DNA of 64,000 nucleotides from positions 5,593 through 69,592 of the forward strand of contig DASPNJ010000056.1 of assembly GCA_035626595.1 (NCBI GenBank), given 5' to 3'. The notes beneath the pieces were generated by a model. That model searched no databases. It had not been told where the DNA came from and saw nothing but the letters and a program-made list of their open reading frames with translations. The stretch is from JAQGMV01 sp035626595 (GTDB lineage: Bacteria; Pseudomonadota; Gammaproteobacteria; Burkholderiales; SG8-41). Below, piece after piece: positions 25,916 through 34,422 of the stretch. Every line of letters starts with the position of its first letter. The first letter of the stretch is position 1. The translations under genes were made by a program, and so were the position numbers.

Positions 25916-26865
25916 GGCCTCGCGGCTCGCCGGGAGAGCCGCTCGAGCCGCTCGTGGATGCCGGCGTTCACTTCCAGCGCGAGCGCGAGAGCGTCGCGGC
26001 CGGCGGTGCCGCTGACGATGGACGCCGGCTCGCCGCGCACCGCTGCGACGAAAGCGCCGATCTCGCTCTTCAGCGCATCCGGCTTGTCGTAAGTGCGCGC
26101 CGTGGCGGCCTCGCCGTCCGGTCCGGGCTTACGCTCCACGCGCAGCTCCGGAAGCTGGAGATCGGCGGACGCGTAGAAATTCGGGCCGAACACGCGGAGC
26201 TTGCGCACCGGCGTGCGGCTCACCCGGCTCGCGGAAAGGTCGGCGACCGCGCCGTCCTCGAACTCGAAGCGCGCGTTCGCGATGTCGACAAGATCGGTGA
26301 GCACGCGAAACCCGCACGACGAGACGGACACCACCTTCGAGGGCATGACCGCGAGCATGAGGTCGATGTCGTGGATCATGAGGTCGAGCACGACGTCCAC
26401 GTCGGTGCCGCGGCCCTTGAAGCCGCCGAGTCGCTCCGCCTCCATGAAGAACGGCCGGTCGAGCATGCCGTCCAGATCCGCGAACGCGGGATTGAACCGT
26501 TCGAGGTGACCGACGGCGAGCGTCCGGCTGCGGCGCGCGGCGAGCGCGATGAGCGCATCGGCTTCTTCCAGGGTCCGGGCGATCGGCTTTTCCACCAGCA
26601 CATGCGCACCGGCCTCGAGACACGCGCTCGCCACCGCGCAATGCGCTTCGGTGGGCACGACCACCGATACGAGGTCCACATCCGGCAGGAGCTCGCGGTA
26701 GTCGGTGACGCCGCGGCAGCCGAGCTCGGCCGCGACCGCCGTGGCACGCGCTGCATCGAGATCGGCGACCGCATGGAGCTCGACACCGTCGAGGGCCGCG
26801 TATTTTTGCGCGTGATAGCGCCCCAGGGATCCGACGCCGATCACCGCTGCGCGTAGCGTGTGCAT
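25912..26865 (-). CDS. gnnA: Gfo/Idh/MocA family oxidoreductase, GnnA-like (UDP-GlcNAc 3-dehydrogenase candidate)
   Basis: A 317-residue NAD(P)-dependent sugar dehydrogenase. The Rossmann motif is GVGSLG at residues 10-15, and the conserved EKP is at 92-94. Family-typical VGHLERFNP and HDIDLML lie downstream. GnnA oxidises the 3-OH of UDP-GlcNAc so that GnnB can aminate it, giving lipid A with a 2,3-diamino sugar. That assignment rests on the neighbours: two LpxL-type acyltransferases and a stand-alone LpxA. No gnnB aminotransferase is in the window, so another Gfo/Idh function remains possible. Confidence 0.7.
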   Translation of the reverse strand: MHTLRAAVIGVGSLGRYHAQKYAALDGVELHAVADLDAARATAVAAELGCRGVTDYRELLPDVDLVSVVVPTEAHCAVASACLEAGAHVLVEKPIARTLEEADALIALAARRSRTLAVGHLERFNPAFADLDGMLDRPFFMEAERLGGFKGRGTDVDVVLDLMIHDIDLMLAVMPSKVVSVSSCGFRVLTDLVDIANARFEFEDGAVADLSASRVSRTPVRKLRVFGPNFYASADLQLPELRVERKPGPDGEAATARTYDKPDALKSEIGAFVAAVRGEPASIVSGTAGRDALALALEVNAGIHERLERLSRRAARP

Positions 26866-26883
26866 GCCGTGATTGTAGGTTGC

Positions 26884-27786
26884 CTAGTAAATTCTCGGCT
26901 CGCCGGCGGGCCGGGTTTTGAAGCGCTTGTGCAGCCAGTGGTACTGCTCCGGCATCTCCAGCACGCGCTCTTCGATGAAGGCGTTCATCCGCCGCGCATC
27001 GGCTTCGGTATCCTCGGTCGGGAAATCGCTCCACGCCGGATAGAACCGCACCTCGTAACCGCGGCCGCCCGGCAGTTGCCGCGTGATCACCGGAACGACC
27101 GCGGCGCGCGCGAGCTTCGCCAGCCGCGCCAGGCCTGTGATGGTCGCCGCGGGCACGTTGAAAAACGGCACGAATACGGAATCGCGCGGCCCGAAATCCA
27201 TATCGGGCAGATAGTAGAAAGGCAGCCCCTCACGCATCGCGCGCACGATGGCGCGCAAACCCTCCTGCCGCGAGAAAAGGCGCGGCATCACGAAGCGTGT
27301 TCGGCCGTGATAGAGGATTCTCTCGAGCACCGGATTGCGCTGGCGGCTGTACATCGAAGACGCCGCGTATTCGGCCGCGATGCGCGTGCCACCGGCGTCG
27401 AGCCCGACGAAGTGCGGCGCAAGCCAGATCACCGGCCGGTCCGCAACGGATCGCCAGTTTTCCAGTCCTTCGATGCGCACCAGCCGCATGATGCGATCCC
27501 GGGACGACCACCACACGATGCCGCGCTCGACGATTGCGCGGCCGAACGCCTGGAAATGACGCCGCAGCAGCGCGCGACGCTTACTCTCGGACCAGTCGGG
27601 AAAGCACAGGCGCAGGTTCGTGAGGCCCACGCGGCGCCGCTCGAGGATGACGCAATAGAGGAGCAGGCCGAAGCCGCGGCCGATCATCGCCAGGATCGGC
27701 AGCGGCAGAAAATGCAGCAGCCAGATCACCGCGAGCACCGCGTGCGTGCCGAGCCGCGCCGCGGCGCGTCCTACACTGCGCAGCAT
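26884..27786 (-). CDS. LpxL/HtrB-type lipid A acyltransferase (copy 1)
   Basis: A 300-residue inner-membrane acyltransferase that should add a secondary acyl chain to lipid A. There is an N-terminal membrane segment (about residues 15-35). The catalytic HX4D motif is in APHFVGLDAGG near 143, with YYLPDMDFGPRDSVFVPFF further on (the LpxL block III) and WLHKRFKTRP at the end. It lies 9 bases after lpxA and 18 bases before gnnA. Which acyl position it serves cannot be told. Confidence 0.9.
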   Translation of the reverse strand: MLRSVGRAAARLGTHAVLAVIWLLHFLPLPILAMIGRGFGLLLYCVILERRRVGLTNLRLCFPDWSESKRRALLRRHFQAFGRAIVERGIVWWSSRDRIMRLVRIEGLENWRSVADRPVIWLAPHFVGLDAGGTRIAAEYAASSMYSRQRNPVLERILYHGRTRFVMPRLFSRQEGLRAIVRAMREGLPFYYLPDMDFGPRDSVFVPFFNVPAATITGLARLAKLARAAVVPVITRQLPGGRGYEVRFYPAWSDFPTEDTEADARRMNAFIEERVLEMPEQYHWLHKRFKTRPAGEPRIY

Positions 27787-27795
27787 GACGGACGG

Positions 27796-28566
27796 TCAAC
27801 CGCGCGGATGAGCAAAGCCGCGTGTCGCGCTGCGGATGAATTCGGCAAGCTCGGCGACGGCCGCGGAATTGTCGGCCGCGAGCCGATCGAGGGCGGCGGC
27901 GAGACTGCCTGCGGTACGCAGCGCGTGCAGCGCGCGCTTGAGCGCCGCGATCTCCTCCGCCGGCACGCCGGCGCGACGCAGGCCCACGATATTCAACACG
28001 CGCGCACGCGCCGGCGCGCCTTCGCTGATCATGAAAGGCAGGCAATCCTGAATCACGCGCGCGCCGCCGGCCGCCATTGCGAGACGGCCGATTCGGCAAA
28101 ACTGGTGCACGACGACGTTACCGGAAACGAATGCGGCATCGCCGATTGACACGACGCCGCCCAGCATCGCGCCATTGGCGATGACCACGCGATTGCCCAC
28201 GGTGCAATCGTGCGCGACGTGCGCAGTCGCCATCAGGAAACAGCCGTCGCCGATGCGTGTCGGTGACTCCGGCGCGCTGCCGCGATGGATCGTCACGCCT
28301 TCGCGCACGATGTTGCCGTTGCCGAGCTCGACGAAGCTCGCGCAATCCGTGAACTTGAGATCCTGCGGATCGCCGCCGATGACGACGTGCTCGGCGATTC
28401 GATTGTCGCGGCCGATGCGCGTGTACCGCTTGACGACCGAATGGGCGCCGATCGTCGTGCCTGTACCGACCACGGCATTCGCTTCGATGACCGCATAAGG
28501 CCCGATCGCGACCTCGCCCAACTCGGCGCTCGAATCGATGATCGCCGTCGGATGAATCGCGCTCAT
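27796..28566 (-). CDS. lpxA: Acyl-ACP-UDP-N-acetylglucosamine O-acyltransferase family protein (LpxA)
   Basis: A 256-residue left-handed beta-helix acyltransferase for the first step of lipid A synthesis. The N-terminal hexapeptide repeats begin IHPTAIID. The putative catalytic base is His119 in AHVAHDCTVGNR, matching His125 of E. coli LpxA. VVHQFCRIG and the C-terminal helical region (LNIVGLRRAGVPAEEI, ARSATRG-like end) also match. It is not beside lpxD-fabZ-lpxB but lies between two lpxL genes and near gnnA. It may therefore be a second LpxA, possibly specific for the 3-amino sugar. Confidence 0.88.
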   Translation of the reverse strand: MSAIHPTAIIDSSAELGEVAIGPYAVIEANAVVGTGTTIGAHSVVKRYTRIGRDNRIAEHVVIGGDPQDLKFTDCASFVELGNGNIVREGVTIHRGSAPESPTRIGDGCFLMATAHVAHDCTVGNRVVIANGAMLGGVVSIGDAAFVSGNVVVHQFCRIGRLAMAAGGARVIQDCLPFMISEGAPARARVLNIVGLRRAGVPAEEIAALKRALHALRTAGSLAAALDRLAADNSAAVAELAEFIRSATRGFAHPRG

Positions 28567-29420
28567 GTCTGCGGCTCGGGGACGGGCTTCTGCACGCCGG
28601 AGGGCACTTTATAGCGGTTGTAGCTCCACAGGTACTGCGTGGGGCAGCGCCGCACCAGCGCCTCGACCTGCGCGTTCAACTCGCGTTCGTCGAGCTCGTT
28701 GCCGGCGTAACGCTCGTAATGCAGCACGTAACCGGCTCCATCCGGCAGGCGCTCCGCGAACAGGAACACGACCGCGGCGCCGGTCTGCTTCTGAAGGCGC
28801 CGCACCAGCGTCATCGTATAGGCAGGGCGCCCGAAAAAATCAGCCCAGACGCCCTCGCCGACCTGGGGCGCCTGATCGGGCAGCAGTCCGACGGATTCGC
28901 CGCGCTGGAGCGCCTTGTAAAGCGTGCGCACGCCGCGGAGGTTCGCCGGCGAGGCGCGCGCGTTGCCGCGGTTGCGCCCGGCCATCATCAGGCGCTCGAG
29001 CCACGGCTGCCGCGGCGGCCGGTAGAGCGCGGTGAGCGGCAGATGCTGCGCGGTATACAGGCCGGCGATCTCGAAGCAGCCGAGATGCGGCGTCAGGAAG
29101 ATAACGCCGCGGCCTTCGCGCTGCGCAGTCTCGACGACGTGCCAGGTCTCGCAGTGGGCGAGCTTCAGAACCTCGTCGAGCGCGGCAAACCAGATCTTTG
29201 CAAGCTCCAGTGCGCCCTTGCCGGTTTCGGCCACACACGTGCGAATCGCCCGGTCGAGGTCACGCGCGTCGGAATAAATGCCGCTCGCGGCGAGGTTCTC
29301 CCTCAAGCGCGATGCATACACCGGCGACGCGAGATACACGATCCAGCCGAGCGCGGCGCCGGCGGCGTGCAGCCACGCGAGCGGCAGTCGCGCGAGCACG
29401 CGCAGCAGCGGGAGAAACAT
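28563..29420 (-). CDS. LpxL/HtrB-type lipid A acyltransferase (copy 2)
   Basis: A 285-residue acyltransferase, first gene of the leftward lipid A operon and divergent from metK. The N-terminus is hydrophobic; the HX4E motif is in TPHLGCFEIAG near residue 111, followed by YRPPRQPWLERLM and GLLPDQAPQVGEGVWADFFG. It overlaps lpxA by 4 bases. The conserved neighbourhood in related bacteria is metK flanked by two such genes and dapF. Here lpxA, gnnA and a GNAT have been added. Confidence 0.92.
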   Translation of the reverse strand: MFLPLLRVLARLPLAWLHAAGAALGWIVYLASPVYASRLRENLAASGIYSDARDLDRAIRTCVAETGKGALELAKIWFAALDEVLKLAHCETWHVVETAQREGRGVIFLTPHLGCFEIAGLYTAQHLPLTALYRPPRQPWLERLMMAGRNRGNARASPANLRGVRTLYKALQRGESVGLLPDQAPQVGEGVWADFFGRPAYTMTLVRRLQKQTGAAVVFLFAERLPDGAGYVLHYERYAGNELDERELNAQVEALVRRCPTQYLWSYNRYKVPSGVQKPVPEPQT

Positions 29421-29493
29421 GACTAAAAATCAGGGGGTTTTCTGATATTCTATCCGCCCTTTCAACGGCCTACGAAGCGAAATCCCTCCGCGC

Positions 29494-30663
29494 ATGAGTA
29501 ACTTTCTGTTTACCTCGGAATCGGTTTCCGAAGGACATCCCGACAAAGTCGCCGACGCGATATCCGACGCGGTGCTCGACGCCGTGCTCGCGCAGGACAA
29601 ACATGGCCGCGTCGCGGCCGAGACACTCGTCGCGACGGGACTCGTCGTCATGGCGGGGCAAATCACGACGAATGCGAACGTGAACTACTCCGAGCTCGCG
29701 CGCGACGTGGTGAAGCGCATCGGCTACGACGATTCCTCCATCGGTTTCGATTACAGGTCGTGCGCGGTGCTCACCGCGTTCGACAAGCAGTCCGCCGATA
29801 TCAAGCAGGGCGTCGACGAAGGCTCGGGCCTCGATCTCGAGCAGGGCGCGGGCGACCAGGGGCTCATGTACGGGTTCGCGTGCGACGAGACGCCGACACT
29901 CATGCCGATGCCGATCTATTACGCGCACCGGCTGATGGAGCGCCAGGCCGAGCTGCGCCGCGACGGGCGGCTGCCGTGGCTGCGCCCCGACGCGAAGTCG
30001 CAGGTATCCGTGCGCTACGTGGACGGCAAGCCGCACCACATCGACACCGTCGTCATCTCCACCCAACATCGTGAAGACATCTCGCAAGAACCGCTCACCG
30101 AGGCGGTGATCGAGGAGATTGTCAAGCCCGTGCTGCCGAAGGAGATGTGCACGAAGGACACCAAGTTTCTGATCAATCCGACCGGCCGGTTCGTGATCGG
30201 CGGCCCGCTCGGCGACACCGGGCTCACGGGCCGCAAGATCATCGTCGACAGCTATGGCGGCTACTCCCGCCACGGCGGCGGCGCGTTTTCGGGTAAGGAC
30301 CCGTCGAAGGTCGACCGCTCCGCTGCGTACGCGGCGCGCTACGTCGCCAAGAACATCGTCGCCGCGGGGCTCGCGAAGAAATGCGAGATCCAGGTCGCGT
30401 ACGCGATCGGTGTCGCGCGGCCCGTCAGCGTCCTCGTCGAAACCTTCGGCACCGGGCGCATCGCCGACGACAAGATCGCGAAGCTCGTCGAGAAGCATTT
30501 CGATCTGCGCCCGAAGGGCATCATCCACTCGCTCAACCTGCTGCGTCCGATCTACGGGAAGACCGCCGCGTACGGCCACTTCGGCCGCGACGAGCCGGAG
30601 TTCTCGTGGGAAGCGGCCGACAAGGTTTCCGCGCTGAAAGACGATGCCGGCCCGCTGAAGTAA
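29494..30663 (+). CDS. metK: S-adenosylmethionine synthetase
   Basis: MetK makes SAM from methionine and ATP. The 389-residue product is full length. It begins SNFLFTSESVSEGHPDKVAD with the ATP-binding His-Pro-Asp, and has GAGDQGLMYGFACDET and the phosphate-binding GGGAFSGKDPSKVDRS. It is the first gene of a methyl-cycle run, metK-ahcY-metF. No SAM riboswitch is seen in the 73-base leader region shared with the divergent lpxL gene. Confidence 0.98.
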   Translation: MSNFLFTSESVSEGHPDKVADAISDAVLDAVLAQDKHGRVAAETLVATGLVVMAGQITTNANVNYSELARDVVKRIGYDDSSIGFDYRSCAVLTAFDKQSADIKQGVDEGSGLDLEQGAGDQGLMYGFACDETPTLMPMPIYYAHRLMERQAELRRDGRLPWLRPDAKSQVSVRYVDGKPHHIDTVVISTQHREDISQEPLTEAVIEEIVKPVLPKEMCTKDTKFLINPTGRFVIGGPLGDTGLTGRKIIVDSYGGYSRHGGGAFSGKDPSKVDRSAAYAARYVAKNIVAAGLAKKCEIQVAYAIGVARPVSVLVETFGTGRIADDKIAKLVEKHFDLRPKGIIHSLNLLRPIYGKTAAYGHFGRDEPEFSWEAADKVSALKDDAGPLK

Positions 30664-30671
30664 CCGTTAAT

Positions 30672-30741
30672 CGTCATTTCCGCGCAGGCGGGAATCCAGA
30701 ACGAGCGCAGATCTGGACCCCCGCCTTCGCGGGGGTGACGG
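30672..30741 (+). repeat. REP-type palindromic repeat between metK and the SAH riboswitch
   Basis: CGTCATTTCCGCGCAGGCGG and CCCCCGCCTTCGCGGGGGTG form two inward-facing arms with CCAG...CTGG inside. It is the second copy of the element at 6684-6770. It may act as a terminator for metK, because the riboswitch has its own -10 just downstream. Confidence 0.85.
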
Positions 30742-30750
30742 TAAATCAGG

Positions 30751-30756
30751 TAGAAT
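30751..30756 (+). promoter_or_regulatory. Candidate -10 box for the riboswitch-ahcY transcript
   Basis: TAGAAT lies eight bases before the first paired base of the SAH aptamer, which is the expected spacing for a transcription start at about 30763. The -35 region would fall in the preceding repeat and is not recognisable. Confidence 0.45.
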
Positions 30757-30763
30757 CCGCGCT

Positions 30764-30877
30764 TCCCGAGGAGCGTTGCGACGGCCTGCCACAGGCCGCC
30801 AGGCTCGGGAACCGGTGCCGGCCCGTCGCGGCACCGTCAGCAAACGACGCTCACCGCGTGTGTCCCACGGGTGAGCG
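30764..30877 (+). promoter_or_regulatory. S-adenosylhomocysteine (SAH) riboswitch upstream of ahcY
   Basis: The SAH aptamer consensus is clear: CCGAGGAGCGTTGCGACG at 30766, a GGCCTG/CAGGCC hairpin, GCCAGGCTCGG closing P1 (CCGAG 30766-30770 with CTCGG 30802-30806), then a GGTGCCG/CGGCACC hairpin. The pseudoknot strand ACGCTC at 30847-30852 pairs with GAGCGT at 30771-30776. The same strand can instead join a GCTCACC / GGTGAGC hairpin (30850-30876). This suggests a switch in which SAH keeps that hairpin from forming and turns ahcY on. ahcY, the enzyme that removes SAH, begins about 100 bases on. Confidence 0.93.
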
Positions 30878-30980
30878 CTCCGGTTCTTCCCAGCACGACA
30901 CACCCGGATTACACGTTGCGCGCTACGCGCATGCGCCTTTCTGAACGAAAGCGCGACGTAGTTTTTTCTGGGAGTGACAG

Positions 30981-32396
30981 ATGAACGCAGTACCGCAGGC
31001 AATCAAAGGCGATTACTACGTCGCCGACATCAAGCAGGCCGATTTCGGCCGCAAGGAAATCTCCATCGCCGAGACCGAGATGCCGGGTCTCATGGCGGTG
31101 CGCGAGGAATACAAAGGTAAGCAGCCGCTGAAAGGCGCGCGCATCGCGGGGTCGCTCCACATGACGATCCAGACCGCGGTGCTGATCGAGACCCTGGTCG
31201 CGCTCGGCGCGCAGGTGCGCTGGGTGTCGTGCAACATCTTCTCGACTCAGGATCACGCCGCTGCCGCCATCGCCGCTTCGGGCGTGCCGGTCTTCGCCTA
31301 CAAGGGCGAGTCGCTCGAGGAATACTGGGAGTTCACGCATCGTCTCTTCGACTTCGGCGACGGACGGGGACCCAACATGATCCTCGACGACGGCGGCGAC
31401 GCGACGCTGCTCTGCGTGCTCGGGTCCAAGGCCGAGAAGGACCGCTCGGTCATTGCGAATCCGACCAACGAGGAAGAGCGCGTCCTCTACGCCACCATCG
31501 CGAAACGGCTCGAGTCGCAGCCGGGCTGGTATTCGAAGATGCTCGCCGGGATCAAGGGTGTGACCGAGGAGACGACGACCGGCGTACACCGCCTCTACCA
31601 GATGGAAAAGGAAGGGCGGCTCCCCTTCCCCGCGATCAACGTCAACGATTCGGTCACGAAGTCGAAGTTCGACAATCTGTACGGCTGCCGCGAGTCGCTG
31701 GTCGACGGCATCAAGCGCGCGACCGACGTCATGATCGCCGGCAAGATCGCGCTGATCGCCGGTTACGGCGACGTCGGCAAAGGCTGCGCGCAGTCGCTGC
31801 GGGGCCTGGGCGCCAGTGTATGGGTCACCGAGATCGATCCGATCTGCGCCCTGCAGGCGGCGATGGAAGGCTTCCGCGTCGTCACGCTCGACGAAGCGGC
31901 CGACAAGGCCGACATCTTCGTGACCGCCACCGGCAACGTGAACGTGATCACCCACGACCACATGATCCGCATGAAGCACAACGCGATCGTGTGCAACATC
32001 GGCCACTTCGATTCCGAGATCGATATCGCGAGCCTGAAGCAGTACAAGTGGGACAACATCAAGCCGCAGGTCGATCACGTGATCTTCCCGAGCGGCAAGC
32101 GCCTCATCGTGCTCGCGGAAGGGCGTCTGGTGAACCTCGGCTGCGCGACCGGTCACCCCAGCTTCGTCATGTCGAGCTCGTTCACGAATCAGGTGCTGGC
32201 GCAGGTCGAGCTCTTCGGCAACAAAGGCAAGTACGAGAACAAGGTATACGTGCTGCCGAAGCAGCTCGACGAGAAAGTCGCGAGCCTGCACCTGAAGAAG
32301 CTCGGCGCGCAGTTGACGCGCATGACCGAGGCGCAGGCCAAGTATCTCGGCATCGATATCAACGGTCCCTTTAAGCCGGACCATTACCGTTACTAG
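30981..32396 (+). CDS. ahcY: Adenosylhomocysteinase (SAH hydrolase)
   Basis: AhcY splits SAH into adenosine and homocysteine, closing the methyl cycle. The 471-residue product has SLHMTIQTAVLIETL, the NAD-binding GYGDVGKGCAQSLRGLGA near residue 258, the catalytic Lys/Asp segment NDSVTKSKFDN and the C-terminal KPDHYRY expected for the family. It includes the insertion typical of bacterial enzymes. A GGGAG lies upstream of the ATG. Expression is very likely controlled by the SAH riboswitch. Confidence 0.98.
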   Translation: MNAVPQAIKGDYYVADIKQADFGRKEISIAETEMPGLMAVREEYKGKQPLKGARIAGSLHMTIQTAVLIETLVALGAQVRWVSCNIFSTQDHAAAAIAASGVPVFAYKGESLEEYWEFTHRLFDFGDGRGPNMILDDGGDATLLCVLGSKAEKDRSVIANPTNEEERVLYATIAKRLESQPGWYSKMLAGIKGVTEETTTGVHRLYQMEKEGRLPFPAINVNDSVTKSKFDNLYGCRESLVDGIKRATDVMIAGKIALIAGYGDVGKGCAQSLRGLGASVWVTEIDPICALQAAMEGFRVVTLDEAADKADIFVTATGNVNVITHDHMIRMKHNAIVCNIGHFDSEIDIASLKQYKWDNIKPQVDHVIFPSGKRLIVLAEGRLVNLGCATGHPSFVMSSSFTNQVLAQVELFGNKGKYENKVYVLPKQLDEKVASLHLKKLGAQLTRMTEAQAKYLGIDINGPFKPDHYRY

Positions 32397-32440
32397 GTGT
32401 AACGGTAATAGCGTCCGGCTTCGGCGGGACCGAACGGGCG

Positions 32441-32492
32441 GTAAACGAACAGAGGGGGAACCAAGGTTCCCCCTCCATAACCTCCCCCTCCT
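32441..32492 (+). repeat. Hairpin element, copy E (ahcY / metF)
   Basis: AACGAACAGAGGGGGAACC pairs with GGTTCCCCCTC, and the tail is CATAACCTCCCCCTCC. Compared with copies F and G, A-T pairs of the stem are G-C here on both sides, so the pairing is kept by compensatory change. Oriented with ahcY. Confidence 0.78.
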
Positions 32493-32530
32493 TCCGGCAA
32501 TCGCAAAGTAACCGCGGGCGCGTAGGTCAC

Positions 32531-33376
32531 ATGGAATCGCAAAAGAAACACCAGCGCTGCTTCAGCTTCGAGTTCTTCCCGCCGAGTACGCCCGAAGGCG
32601 CTGAGAAGCTCGCTCAGACCGCGAAGCAGCTCGCGCAGTTGAAGCCCGAGTTCTTCTCGGTCACGTACGGCGCCGGCGGCTCGACCCGCGAGCGCACGCT
32701 GAACGCAGTGCTCGACCTGTGCCGCGCCGGCCACTCCGCCGCGCCGCACATCTCATGTATCGGCTCCTCGCGCGTGAGCGTGCGCGAGATACTCCAGGAG
32801 TACAAAAGCCACGGCATCCGCCATCTGGTGGCGCTGCGGGGCGATCTGCCTTCCGGCACGGCGTCGACCGGCGAGTTCCATTACGCCAACGAGCTCGTGG
32901 CATTCATCCGGCAGGAGTTCGGCGATCACTTCTTCATCGAAGTCGCGGCCTATCCGGAGTATCACCCTCAGGCGCGCACGGCGCAGGAAGACCTGCAGGC
33001 GTTCAAGCGCAAGGTGGAGGCCGGCGCCGACTCGGCGATCACGCAGTATTTCTTCAATGCCGACGCCTACTTTCATTTCGTCGACGAATGCGAAGCGATG
33101 CGGCTCGCGCTGCCGATCGTACCGGGCATCATGCCGATCGGGCGCTTTTCGCAGCTCGCGCGCTTTTCCGATGCCTGCGGCGCGGAGATCCCCCGCTGGA
33201 TCCGCAGGAAGCTCGAAGGCTACGGCGACGACACGGCCTCGATACGCGCATTCGGGCTGGATGTCGTGACCGACCTCTGCGACAACCTGCTGCGGCACGG
33301 CGCGCCCGGGCTGCACTTCTACACGCTCAACCAGGCCGGTCTCACCACCACCCTATGGCAGAGACTCGGGCTCTGA
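32531..33376 (+). CDS. metF: Methylenetetrahydrofolate reductase
   Basis: MetF reduces methylene-THF to methyl-THF for methionine synthesis, using FAD. The 281-residue product begins with SFEFFPPSTPEGAEKL, then FFSVTYGAGGSTRERT and HLVALRGDLP for folate/FAD binding, and ends in HFYTLNQAGLTTTLWQRLGL. It follows ahcY after a 134-base gap with a hairpin element. Its end overlaps the likely start of the mgtE-like gene by 22 bases. Confidence 0.97.
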   Translation: MESQKKHQRCFSFEFFPPSTPEGAEKLAQTAKQLAQLKPEFFSVTYGAGGSTRERTLNAVLDLCRAGHSAAPHISCIGSSRVSVREILQEYKSHGIRHLVALRGDLPSGTASTGEFHYANELVAFIRQEFGDHFFIEVAAYPEYHPQARTAQEDLQAFKRKVEAGADSAITQYFFNADAYFHFVDECEAMRLALPIVPGIMPIGRFSQLARFSDACGAEIPRWIRRKLEGYGDDTASIRAFGLDVVTDLCDNLLRHGAPGLHFYTLNQAGLTTTLWQRLGL

Positions 33377-34353
33377 GCTATCCGCCCGGCACCATCGGCA
33401 GCATGATGGAGCCGCCCGTCGCGGTATTCCATCCCGAAATGACGGTCGCGCAGACGATCGAGCAGCTTCGCACGCTCATCAAGAGCGCATTTATCACCTA
33501 CGGCTACGTGACCGACACCGCCGGCAGGCTCGTCGGCATCATCACGATGCGCGATCTCCTGTTCGCCGCGCAGGGCGACCGGCTCGACGTGCTCATGCTG
33601 CGCGATCCGTTCTGCCTCACGCCGGACATGCCGCTCGCCGAAGCCATGAAGCAGGTGGTGCGCCGTCATTACCCGGTCTATCCGGTGTGCGACACGAACG
33701 GCGTTCTGATCGGACTCGTACGCGGCGAAACCATGTTCCAGGAGCAGGCGATCGAGATCACGGCACAGCCCGGCAGCATGGTCGGCGTGGAGAAGGAAGA
33801 GCGGCTCGCGACACCGTGGTCGCGCAGCTTCCTGTTCCGGCACCCGTGGCTTCAGTTGAACCTGATCACCGCGTTCGTCGCCGGCGCCGTGGTGAGCTTA
33901 TTCGAAGGCACGATCGAGAAGCTGGTCGTGCTGGCAGTGTTCCTGCCCGTTCTCGCGGGGCAGTCCGGCAACACCGGCTGTCAGGCGCTGGCCGTCACGC
34001 TGCGCGGGCTCACGCTGGGCGAAGTGCAGAGCGGGCGCGAACGCCGCCTCGTCATCAAGGAAGCGTCGCTGGGGTTGCTCAACGGCGCGCTGACGGGGCT
34101 GGTCGCAGGCCTCGCGATGTTCGCGTACGCCAGCGCGCAGGGCTCGCCGCACGCGCTCCTCCTCGGTTTCGTCGTGTGGCTCGCGCTGGTCGGCGCGTGC
34201 GTCGTGAGCGGGATCTGCGGCGCGATGATCCCGCTCACGCTCAAGCGCTTCGGTGCCGATCCAGCGACCGCGTCGAGCATTTTTCTCACCACCGCGACGG
34301 ACGTGGTGAGCATGGGGATGCTGCTCGGTCTCGCTGCCCTGCTGATCCGCTGA
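33355..34353 (+). CDS. MgtE-type magnesium transporter lacking the N-terminal domain
   Basis: A 332-residue protein with two CBS domains (about residues 15-140) and the five-helix MgtE membrane domain, with FLPVLAGQSGNTGCQALA and the TTATDVVSMGMLLGLAALL segment. I chose ATG 33355 because it keeps YPPGTIGSMMEPP, the conserved linker at the end of the MgtE N domain. The superhelical N domain itself is missing, since metF occupies that space. The pore and CBS sensor look intact, so it may transport Mg2+ with altered gating. ATG 33403 is an alternative start. Confidence 0.82.
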   Translation: MAETRALSYPPGTIGSMMEPPVAVFHPEMTVAQTIEQLRTLIKSAFITYGYVTDTAGRLVGIITMRDLLFAAQGDRLDVLMLRDPFCLTPDMPLAEAMKQVVRRHYPVYPVCDTNGVLIGLVRGETMFQEQAIEITAQPGSMVGVEKEERLATPWSRSFLFRHPWLQLNLITAFVAGAVVSLFEGTIEKLVVLAVFLPVLAGQSGNTGCQALAVTLRGLTLGEVQSGRERRLVIKEASLGLLNGALTGLVAGLAMFAYASAQGSPHALLLGFVVWLALVGACVVSGICGAMIPLTLKRFGADPATASSIFLTTATDVVSMGMLLGLAALLIR

Positions 34354-34355
34354 GC

Positions 34356-34378
34356 GGTGCGCCATCGGCGCACCCTAC
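34356..34378. terminator. Inverted repeat after the mgtE-like gene
   Basis: GGTGCGCC at 34356-34363 pairs with GGCGCACC at 34367-34374 over a 3-base loop, followed by CTACG. It starts 2 bases after the stop codon and is related to the hairpins after yggX and the amidohydrolase gene. Confidence 0.65.
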
Positions 34379-34422
34379 GGCGCTGCTCGTCCGCTAGCCC
34401 GTGGGCGCTGAGCGGACCCCGG

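Noticed and set aside
29421..29493. SAM riboswitch before metK
   Set aside because: Only 73 bases separate it from the divergent lpxL gene, and no SAM aptamer consensus is seen.
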